From Embleya hyalina (GTDB taxonomy: Bacteria > Actinomycetota > Actinomycetes > Streptomycetales > Streptomycetaceae): DNA of 64,000 nucleotides. The stretch is from assembly GCF_003967355.1 (NCBI RefSeq), contig NZ_BIFH01000020.1, forward strand, positions 1-64,000, written 5' to 3'. A model generated the notes under the pieces. That model did no database searches. It worked only from the letters and a program-made list of their open reading frames with translations, and was not told where the DNA came from. This document shows, in pieces, positions 57,003-64,000 of this stretch (position 1 is the stretch's first letter; every line of letters starts with the position of its first letter). The translations under genes and the position numbers were made by a program.

Positions 57003-57485
57003 ATGCACAGTGACCCGCAGATCATCGAGCTCCTGAACGAACAGCTCACGGCGGAACTCACCGCGATCAACCAGTACTTCCTGCACGCGAAGATGCAGGA
57101 GCACCGGGGTTACATCAAGCTCGCGGCCTGGACCCGCCACGAGTCGATCGACGAGATGAAGCACGCCGAACGGCTCACCGACCGCATCCTGATGCTGGAG
57201 GGCCTGCCGAACTACCAGCGCCTGAACGCGCTGCGCATCGGCCAGAACCTGGAGGAGATGTTCCGCGCCGACCTGGCGGTGGAGATGGAGGCCGTGGAGC
57301 GGCTGCGGCGCGGGATCCCGCTGATGCGCGAGAAGGGCGACGTGACGTCGGCCAACATCTTCGAGGAGATCCTGGCCGACGAGGAAGAGCACGTCGACTA
57401 CCTGGAGACGCAGCTCGGCCTGCTCTCCGAGGTGGGCGAGCAGCTCTACATCGCGGGCCTGCTCAAGCAGCCGAACGAGAGCTGA
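57003..57485 (+). CDS. bfr: Bacterioferritin
   Basis: A 160-residue iron-storage protein forming a 24-subunit cage with bridging heme. The four-helix bundle carries the ferroxidase ligands in LTAELTAINQYFLHAKMQEHRG (Glu), HESIDEMKHAERLTDRIL (Glu and His; the heme-ligand Met in DEMKH) and FEEILADEEEHVDYLETQL (Glu and His). Length is standard. ATG 57003 is preceded by GGAAGGTG. The iron box lies downstream, before bfd, not in front of this gene. Confidence 0.97.
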   Translation: MHSDPQIIELLNEQLTAELTAINQYFLHAKMQEHRGYIKLAAWTRHESIDEMKHAERLTDRILMLEGLPNYQRLNALRIGQNLEEMFRADLAVEMEAVERLRRGIPLMREKGDVTSANIFEEILADEEEHVDYLETQLGLLSEVGEQLYIAGLLKQPNES

Positions 57486-57549
57486 CCGAAAGCACACGAT
57501 CGATCGGGGCTTGTGTCACCGATCACCCGGTATTCCCCCCGGCGAACCC

Positions 57550-57568
57550 TGAGGTTACCCTTACCTAA
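57550..57568. promoter_or_regulatory. Iron box for an IdeR/DmdR-type repressor
   Basis: TGAGGTTACCCTTACCTAA matches the known actinobacterial consensus TTAGGTTAGGCTAACCTAA at 15 of 19 positions, keeping both half-sites. It is centred about 38 bp before the bfd start, in promoter position. It predicts that bfd is repressed when iron is plentiful and expressed when stored iron must be released. Confidence 0.88.
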
Positions 57569-57596
57569 GTAACCTCGCCGCTGGGGGGAAATCTCC

Positions 57597-57923
57597 GTGT
57601 ATGTCTGCATGTGCTTCGGCGTCACCGACCGTCAGGTCAACGACCGGATAGCCGACGGCGCCCGCACCATGCGCGAAATCGCCCAGTCCTGCGGCGGCGC
57701 GGGCACCGACTGCGGCCGGTGCGTCAAGAGCATCACCGCGATGTTGCCCCGCGACGAGTCCCGACGCCGGCGGCGCGAGTCGTGCGGCGAGGCGGACACC
57801 TGCGCGACCGCCTGCGAGGGCACCGCCCCGACCGTCGAGCCCGTCGCGCTGCCGATGCCGACCGTCGTCGCCGCGGCCCTGCCCGACAACGTGGTCCCGC
57901 TGCGCCGGCACTCCGCCGCCTGA
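57597..57923 (+). CDS. bfd: Bacterioferritin-associated ferredoxin
   Basis: A 108-residue [2Fe-2S] protein that delivers electrons to bacterioferritin to release iron. The BFD-type cluster cysteines are in YVCMCFGVT at the start and CGGAGTDCGRCVKSI (residues ~32-46). An extra 50-residue tail contains three more cysteines (ESCGEADTCATAC), which is unusual. GTG 57597 follows GGGGGGAA. An iron box lies upstream. The gene ends exactly where the convergent threonine aldolase gene ends (shared TGATCA). Confidence 0.94.
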   Translation: MYVCMCFGVTDRQVNDRIADGARTMREIAQSCGGAGTDCGRCVKSITAMLPRDESRRRRRESCGEADTCATACEGTAPTVEPVALPMPTVVAAALPDNVVPLRRHSAA

Positions 57924-58949
57924 TCAGCCCTTCGCCGCCTGCGCGATCGCGCTCGCGGCCCGCGCGCAACCGGCCGCGTCCACGTCCATGTGCGTGACCA
58001 GGCGCACCAACCTCGGCCCGAACGCCGACACCAGCACCCCCTCCGCCCGGCAGCGCTCGGCGACCGCGGCCGCGTCCGGCTGCCGCTCCCCCAGCTCGAC
58101 CAGCACGATGTTGGTCTCCGGGTCGACCACCGCGAAGCCCGCGTCGCGCAGCAGCACGGCCAGCTCCCGCGCGTGCTCGTGGTCCTCGGCCAACCGCTCG
58201 ACGTGGTGCTCCAGGGCGTACCGTCCGCCCGCCGCGAGGATGCCCGCCTGGCGCATGCCGCCGCCCATCCGGTGCCGCATCCGCCGCGCCTCGGCCTCGT
58301 ACTCGGCGGGCATCATCAGCACCGACCCGGCCGGTGCGCCGAGCCCCTTGGACAGGCACACGCCGAGCGAGTCGAACAGCGCCCCATAGGTGCGCAGCGG
58401 GGTTCCGGTGGCCACGTGCGCGTTCCAGATCCGCGCGCCGTCGCAGTGCAGCGGCAGCCCGTATCCGCTCACCAGCTCGCGGATCGCGGTCAGCCGCTCC
58501 AGCGGGTACACCGAGCCGCCGCCCCGGTTGTGCGTCTGCTCGACGGCGACCAGGTCGGTGCCCACCGTGTACGGGTTCCCGACCCGGATCAACCGGGCCA
58601 GGTCGGCCGGGTCGAGCAGGCCGCGCGGGCTGAGCGTGGTCCGGGTCTGGACGCCGCCCTGCGCCGCCGCCGCGCCGTCCTCGTGCGCGACGATGTGCGC
58701 GTCGGCGTCCAGGACCAGCTCGCCGCCCGCCGGGACGGTCAGCCGCACGGCCAGCTGGTTGGCCATCACGCCGGTCGGCGTGAACAGCGCGAACGGCTGC
58801 CCGAACAGGTCGGCGACGTACTCCTCCAGGTCCCGGACGGTCGGGTCCTCGGCGTAGACGTCGTCGCCCACCTCGGCGGCGGCCATCGCCGCGCGCATCG
58901 CGGGGCCGGGCTTGGTGACGGTATCGCTGCGCAGGTCGATGAAGGTCAT
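57924..58949 (-). CDS. ltaE: Low-specificity L-threonine aldolase
   Basis: A 341-residue fold-type I PLP enzyme that splits threonine or allo-threonine to glycine and acetaldehyde. It begins MTFIDLRSDTVTKPGPAMR. Then come VGDDVYAEDPTVRDLEEYVADLFG, PTGVMANQLAVRLT, LHCDGARIWNA and the PLP lysine in DSLGVCLSKGLGAPAGSVL (about residue 203). C-terminal block ERCRAEGVLVSAFGPRLVRLVTHMDV is present. ATG 58949 matches the family start; upstream codons in the same frame have no homology. Confidence 0.93.
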   Translation of the reverse strand: MTFIDLRSDTVTKPGPAMRAAMAAAEVGDDVYAEDPTVRDLEEYVADLFGQPFALFTPTGVMANQLAVRLTVPAGGELVLDADAHIVAHEDGAAAAQGGVQTRTTLSPRGLLDPADLARLIRVGNPYTVGTDLVAVEQTHNRGGGSVYPLERLTAIRELVSGYGLPLHCDGARIWNAHVATGTPLRTYGALFDSLGVCLSKGLGAPAGSVLMMPAEYEAEARRMRHRMGGGMRQAGILAAGGRYALEHHVERLAEDHEHARELAVLLRDAGFAVVDPETNIVLVELGERQPDAAAVAERCRAEGVLVSAFGPRLVRLVTHMDVDAAGCARAASAIAQAAKG

Positions 58950-58971
58950 GGCGGCAGCATTACAGACGCCG

Positions 58972-59009
58972 CCGAGGGCGGATCCTCCGGTGGGAGGGTC
59001 CGCCCTCGG
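58972..59009. terminator. Hairpin terminator after the DAHP synthase gene
   Basis: CCGAGGGCGGA (58972-58982) pairs perfectly with TCCGCCCTCGG (58999-59009). It lies between the end of the DAHP synthase gene and the start of the threonine aldolase gene, both on the minus strand, so the two are separate transcripts. Confidence 0.85.
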
Positions 59010-59029
59010 GGCGCGTCGGTCGGGCCGGA

Positions 59030-60367
<1,338 letters not shown>

Positions 60368-60504
60368 TCAAGACTAAGCGGAGTGGCAACCCGATTGAGG
60401 CCGGCGCCCGGAGAGCGAGACGCGGAACACGGGTGCCGGCTCCACCGACGCCCGGCGAGCGCGGCGCGAAACCCCCGGGATCCGGCGAACCCCGCCGGAA
60501 AGCG

Positions 60505-60533
60505 GTGACCCCGCGCGGTCGAGGGGATAGGAT
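60505..60533 (+). promoter_or_regulatory. Promoter of the trp leader
   Basis: GTGACC (60505-60510) and TAGGAT (60528-60533) are spaced by 17 bp, a good vegetative promoter. The -10 ends seven bases before the leader GTG at 60541, so the transcript probably starts at or beside that codon. Confidence 0.7.
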
Positions 60534-60540
60534 TCCGGGC

Positions 60541-60600
60541 GTGATCGCGATCAGTTTCCATCGACACTCCTGGTGGCCCGTCCCTGCGGCGGCCCACTGA
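60541..60600 (+). CDS. trpL: trp operon leader peptide
   Basis: GTG 60541 opens a 19-codon peptide (VIAISFHRHSWWPVPAAAH, then TGA) with two adjacent tryptophan codons, TGG TGG, at 60571-60576. It is followed by a terminator hairpin and then an anthranilate synthase gene. This is the classical arrangement for ribosome-mediated attenuation: stalling at the Trp codons when charged tRNA-Trp is scarce prevents terminator formation. Confidence 0.93.
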   Translation: MIAISFHRHSWWPVPAAAH

Positions 60601-60655
60601 ATTCGCGATCACCCCACGATCCGACGGCCGCCCGGCAGGGCGGCCCTTTGTTTGT
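60588..60655 (+). terminator. trp attenuator (terminator with competing antiterminator)
   Basis: GGCCGCCC (60626-60633) and GGGCGGCC (60638-60645) form an 8-bp stem with a GGCA loop, followed by CTTTGTTTGT, a rare U-rich tail for this genome. GGCGGCC at 60588-60594, near the end of the leader peptide, is complementary to GGCCGCC (60626-60632) and can form the competing antiterminator. Confidence 0.9.
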
Positions 60656-60745
60656 CCCGGACCCGGCGGCGCACCCGCCCGGACCGGACGGACAACCGGC
60701 GGATCGCCCGGTCGGGAGGGCGTCTCTTCCGACCGAGGAGCACCC

Positions 60746-62611
60746 ATGCGCACCGCCGACGCCCTGTCCCCGCTGTTCTCCGCCGCCCCGCCGCCGTTCG
60801 CGCTGATCCGGCGCGAGCACTCGCCCGTGGTCGAACTCCTGACCGGCGAGATCGTCGACGCGCCCGGCCTCGACGCGCTGCCGCTGCCGGCCGCCGGCGA
60901 CGGGCCCGGGCACGAACTGCTCGCCCTGGTGCCGTACGGGCAGATCCGCGAGCGCGGGTTCGAGTACCGCGAGGACGGCACGCCGCTGCGCTGCCTGCGG
61001 GTCACCGAGCAGCACGAGCTGCCCCTGGCCGAGGTGCTGGCCGCGCTGCCGCAGGTGCCGGTCGCGCTGCGCGGCGGCGGCTTCGACGTGGACGACGAGA
61101 GCTACGCCGTGATCGTCAAGCGGGTGATCGAGGAGGAGATCGGCCGGGGCGAGGGCGCCAACTTCGTCATCCGGCGCGACTACCGCGACCACATCGAGGA
61201 CTACACGCCCGCCTCGGCGGGCACCCTGCTGCACCGGCTGCTGACCCGGGAGAGCGGCGCGTACTGGACCTACCTGATCCACACCGGCGAGCTGACCCTG
61301 GTCGGCGCCAGCCCCGAGCGGCACGTGAGCTCGATCGGCGGCGAGGTGGTGATGAATCCGATCAGCGGAACCTATCGGCATCCCGCCGAGGGTCCCTCGC
61401 GCGAGGGGTTGCTGGCCTTCCTGCGCGATCCGAAGGAGATCGACGAGCTGTTCATGGTCGTCGACGAGGAACTGAAGATGATGAGCGAGGTGTGCGACCT
61501 CGGCGGCGCGGTGGAGGGCCCCTTCCTCAAGCCGATGGGCCACCTCACGCACACCGAATACCTGCTGCGCGGGGTGACCTCGCAAGACGTGGGCACCGTG
61601 CTGCGCGGCACCATGTTCGCGCCCACGGTGACCGGCAGCCCGCTGGAGAACGCGTGCCGCGTGATCCGCCGGCACGAGCCGACCGGGCGCGGCTACTACT
61701 CGGGGGTGCTCGCGCTGATCGGGCGCGACGGGGAGGGGCGACGCACGCTGGACGCGCCGATCCTGATCCGGACCGCGTACATCACCCCCGACGGCGGCCT
61801 GCGGGTGCCCGCGGGCGCGACCCTGGTCCGGCACTCCACCCCCGAGCACGAGGTGGCCGAGACGCACGCAAAGGCGGCCGGGGTGCTGGCCGCGCTCGGC
61901 GTGGTGCCGGCCGCCGGGGCCGCCGGGAACACGACGCTCGCGGCCGATCCCGACGTGCTAGCGGTACTGGCGGAGCGTAATGCCGCGCTCGCCCCGTTCT
62001 GGCTGCGGCCGCGGGACGGGCACGCGCTGCGCGCGCCGGAGCTGGCGGGGCGGCATGTTCTGGTGGTGGACGGCGAGGACACCTTCACCGCGATGCTCGC
62101 GCACGTGTTGCGCACGCTGGGCCTGCGGGTCGAGGTCAGGTCGCACGACGACGTCACCTCGCGGCGGGTGCGCACCGCCGACCTGGTGGTGCTCGGCCCC
62201 GGACCGGGCGACCCCCGCGACACCGCGCACCGCAAGATCCGACTGATGGGCGCGTTGTTGCGGACCCGGCTCGACGCGGGCGGCCCGCTGCTCGCGGTCT
62301 GCCTGGGACACCAGTTGTTGTCCCACGAGCTGGGCCTGGAACTGATCCGCGAAGAGCGGCCGTACCAGGGCAAGCAGGAGACCATCGACCTGTTCGGCCG
62401 GCCGGAACGGGTCGGCTTCTACAACGCGTTCACCGCGCTGCGGCCGACCGCCGGGGTGCCCAACGTGGAGTTCGCCGCCGACCCGTTCAGCGGCCGGGTG
62501 CACGCGTTGCGGTCGAGCCGGATGCGGCTGGCGGGCGTGCAGTTCCACCCCGAGTCGGTACTCACCCACAACGGCCTGGCCATCGTGCGGGAGCTGCTCG
62601 CCGGGTTGTGA
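60746..62611 (+). CDS. Fused anthranilate synthase (TrpE-TrpG type)
   Basis: A 621-residue protein joining both anthranilate synthase components. Residues ~1-390 are the chorismate-utilising TrpE-like part: GEGANFVIRRDY, GELTLVGASPERHV, MNPISGTYRHP, DEELKMMSEVCDLGG and RGYYSGVLALIGRDG. Residues ~425-621 are a class I glutamine amidotransferase: VVLGPGPGDP, the nucleophile in LLAVCLGHQLLS, and the His-x-Glu in GVQFHPESVLTHNG. The order and length also fit PhzE-type enzymes, but the trp attenuator upstream argues for tryptophan synthesis. ATG 60746 follows GAGGAG. No other trp gene follows directly. Confidence 0.93.
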   Translation: MRTADALSPLFSAAPPPFALIRREHSPVVELLTGEIVDAPGLDALPLPAAGDGPGHELLALVPYGQIRERGFEYREDGTPLRCLRVTEQHELPLAEVLAALPQVPVALRGGGFDVDDESYAVIVKRVIEEEIGRGEGANFVIRRDYRDHIEDYTPASAGTLLHRLLTRESGAYWTYLIHTGELTLVGASPERHVSSIGGEVVMNPISGTYRHPAEGPSREGLLAFLRDPKEIDELFMVVDEELKMMSEVCDLGGAVEGPFLKPMGHLTHTEYLLRGVTSQDVGTVLRGTMFAPTVTGSPLENACRVIRRHEPTGRGYYSGVLALIGRDGEGRRTLDAPILIRTAYITPDGGLRVPAGATLVRHSTPEHEVAETHAKAAGVLAALGVVPAAGAAGNTTLAADPDVLAVLAERNAALAPFWLRPRDGHALRAPELAGRHVLVVDGEDTFTAMLAHVLRTLGLRVEVRSHDDVTSRRVRTADLVVLGPGPGDPRDTAHRKIRLMGALLRTRLDAGGPLLAVCLGHQLLSHELGLELIREERPYQGKQETIDLFGRPERVGFYNAFTALRPTAGVPNVEFAADPFSGRVHALRSSRMRLAGVQFHPESVLTHNGLAIVRELLAGL

Positions 62612-62825
62612 GCGCCGCGGGTGGGCGCCGGCGGGCGCGGGCCGGGTGGGCACCCGGTCCGCGCCCGGCGCGGCGCGGCCGCGCCGGGTCGCCCGCGGGG
62701 GCGCGGATCCGCCGGGAGCGCATCCGGCGTCGCACCGGCGTGCGACCATAATCGCGTTGCTCGCCGCGGTACGACGGAGGATGCTCGACCCCGTTCGTTG
62801 GCCGATCCCAGTGGAGGGGGTTCCC

Positions 62826-62951
62826 GTGGGCTCCGATTGTCCGCCGCACGACCCCGTCGACTGGAGCGGTCGCAAGCGCTGTCGCAAGTGTGGAGTCACC
62901 TTCGGCGGACCGCGCCCGCTGCCCCCCTCGCCACCGGACGCAGATGGCTGA
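62826..62951 (+). CDS. 41-residue Cys-containing small protein
   Basis: GTG 62826, preceded by GGAGGGGG six bases upstream, opens a short frame (VGSDCPPHDPVDWSGRKRCR, then KCGVTFGGPRPLPPSPPDAD and a final Gly). CxxC (CRKC) plus an upstream Cys and His could bind one metal as half of a zinc ribbon. Its stop overlaps the start of the phosphotransferase gene by 8 nt, which suggests coupling. I know no named family. Confidence 0.6.
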   Translation: MGSDCPPHDPVDWSGRKRCRKCGVTFGGPRPLPPSPPDADG

Positions 62952-63837
62952 TTCGCCGCCCCCGCCGCCGAACTTCCATACGGCGCCGCGCACTCCGTGG
63001 GACGCACTGCCCACCGACGCGCGCGCCGCGGTCGAACGGTGTGCGGGGCGCGTGCTGGGGGTCGCCACGGTGTGGGCCGGATTCAACTGCGAGTTCGCCG
63101 CCACGGTGACCACCGAACGATCACGCTTCTTCGTCAAGGGTGTTCCGCGCGATCATCCGGCCGCCCGCCAGCAGCGGGTCGAGGTCCGGCTCGCGCCGCA
63201 CGTGCACACCGTCGCGCCCCGGCTGCGCTGGGAGGTGCGGCTGGACGACTGGGTGTTGCTCGGCTTCGACCACATCACCGGCCGGCACGCCGACTTCGCG
63301 CCGGGCACCGCCGATCTGCCGCTGGTCGCCGACGCGCTGCGCCGACTCGGCCGGGTCGCCGTACGAGACCTGCCGCTGCCGCGGATCGAGGAGCGCTGGC
63401 GTTCGCTGTTGACCCACCGTCAGCTCGAACTGCTGCGTGGGGAAAGCCTGTTGCACACCGATCTGCACCCGCACAACGTGCTGATCGGCGGCCGGGGGCC
63501 GCGCGCCTACCTGGTCGACTGGGCGCAACCGGCCCGCGGCCCGGCCTGGATCGAGGTCACCATGGTCGCCGGCCGGCTGATGGACGAGGGCCACACCGCC
63601 GAACAGGCGGCCTCCTGGGCGGACCGCTTCGCGTGCTGGCGCACCGTCTCGCGGGAGGCGATGGAGACCTTCGTGTTCGCCGCCACCAACCAGTGCTCGC
63701 GCGGCATCGGCGCCGCCGACGCCGCACCCTGGAACGCCCGCCTGACCGCCCTGGCCGAGGCCCGCGCCGCCCGAACCCACCGCCGCGCCTGCCCCACCCG
63801 CCCCGTCGGTTCGCGCCGCCGCTCGACACTGGACTGA
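62944..63837 (+). CDS. Aminoglycoside phosphotransferase (APH)-family protein
   Basis: A 297-residue kinase-like protein. The catalytic loop is LLHTDLHPHNVLIGG (residues ~168-182, Asp as base and Asn for metal) and the metal motif is YLVDWAQPARGP (~190-201). A lysine equivalent to the ATP lysine lies in RFFVKGVPRDH. The long Pro-rich start and Arg-rich end are atypical. APH-fold proteins phosphorylate antibiotics, sugars or choline, and most actinomycete members have unknown substrates; resistance is not shown by the sequence. ATG 62944 overlaps the preceding small gene. Confidence 0.85.
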   Translation: MADSPPPPPNFHTAPRTPWDALPTDARAAVERCAGRVLGVATVWAGFNCEFAATVTTERSRFFVKGVPRDHPAARQQRVEVRLAPHVHTVAPRLRWEVRLDDWVLLGFDHITGRHADFAPGTADLPLVADALRRLGRVAVRDLPLPRIEERWRSLLTHRQLELLRGESLLHTDLHPHNVLIGGRGPRAYLVDWAQPARGPAWIEVTMVAGRLMDEGHTAEQAASWADRFACWRTVSREAMETFVFAATNQCSRGIGAADAAPWNARLTALAEARAARTHRRACPTRPVGSRRRSTLD

Positions 63838-64000
63838 CCCTCGCCCCCCGAGGTTTCGCACGGGCCGCCCGCGAAGCCGCCCGCCGGGCTGCCCGAATAT
63901 CCCCTGGGGCCCACGGTGTACCGCCCGGTAGGCTCCGGCCGTTCGCACATTCGGTCGAACGGGCTCCTTCCTACGACGGGTACTCCGCATGCGTCTGCGT
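63838..64000 (+). other. Intergenic end of window, possible start of another gene
   Basis: No complete gene. An ATG at 63989 (MRLR, cut by the window edge) may begin the next plus-strand gene; a -10-like TAGGCT lies at 63929-63934. Too little is present to name it. Confidence 0.25.

Noticed and set aside
62944-63837. Antibiotic-resistance call for the APH-type gene
   Set aside because: Only the fold motif is visible; most actinomycete APH-fold proteins have unknown substrates.

Overview
The window looks like a chromosomal core segment of a high-GC filamentous actinomycete (Streptomyces, Kitasatospora, Embleya or a close relative). The evidence is very high GC with strong third-position GC bias, many GTG starts, a division and cell-wall (dcw) cluster without ftsA, murC or ddl, a Wag31-type DivIVA, an IdeR/DmdR-type iron box, an actinobacterial ileS T-box, a GAAC-N4-GTTC LexA box and a trp leader peptide. 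I saw no phage genes, insertion sequences, CRISPR arrays, rRNA or tRNA genes.

Layout. 1-819: non-coding, imperfect tandem repeats of about 200 bp and three copies of a short GGCG-TTGAGGAC type element. 820-4920 (minus): Na+/H+ antiporter, RluA-type pseudouridine synthase, lspA (with a start-codon problem) and a DksA/TraR zinc-finger protein. 5147-8602 (plus): T-box leader and ileS. 8740-28680 (minus): the dcw cluster, read in the order mraZ, rsmH, ftsL, ftsI, murE, murF, mraY, murD, ftsW, murG, ftsQ, ftsZ, pgeF, YggS-type PLP protein, sepF, YggT, divIVA. It makes lipid II, flips or polymerises it at the septum, and builds and positions the Z ring. mraZ has a three-repeat MraZ operator laid over its own promoter.

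29028-34843 (plus): beta-carbonic anhydrase, then a MoxR ATPase / DUF58 / transglutaminase membrane operon. 35051-42174 (minus): DUF3040 protein, then DinB, a SAM methyltransferase, DnaE2, a HEPN-domain protein and a DUF6504 protein. The last five run as one likely operon from a perfect LexA box at 42280-42295, that is, an SOS mutagenesis cassette. 42483-48001: PLP-dependent deaminase-like enzyme, CrtI-like oxidoreductase, small membrane protein, metF and a polyprenyl diphosphate synthase. 48482-53804: guanyl-specific ribonuclease, then the thiamine locus (thiE on minus; TPP riboswitch-thiO-thiS-thiG on plus) with a Rv2175c-type regulator and a ferredoxin-reductase-like protein.

53884-63837: Ser/Thr kinase with four PASTA repeats, molybdopterin oxidoreductase, bacterioferritin and iron-box-controlled bacterioferritin-associated ferredoxin, threonine aldolase, class II DAHP synthase, a complete trp attenuator with leader peptide ahead of a fused anthranilate synthase, a 41-residue zinc-finger-like protein and an APH-type phosphotransferase.

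A recurring architecture is a -10 hexamer 6-8 nt upstream of the start codon with no Shine-Dalgarno sequence. It occurs in at least eight genes and suggests leaderless mRNAs. Notable single features are the roughly 390-residue disordered extension on FtsI with five degenerate 17-bp tandem repeats upstream, the SOS cassette, and an array of TGTTCGA repeats beside it.
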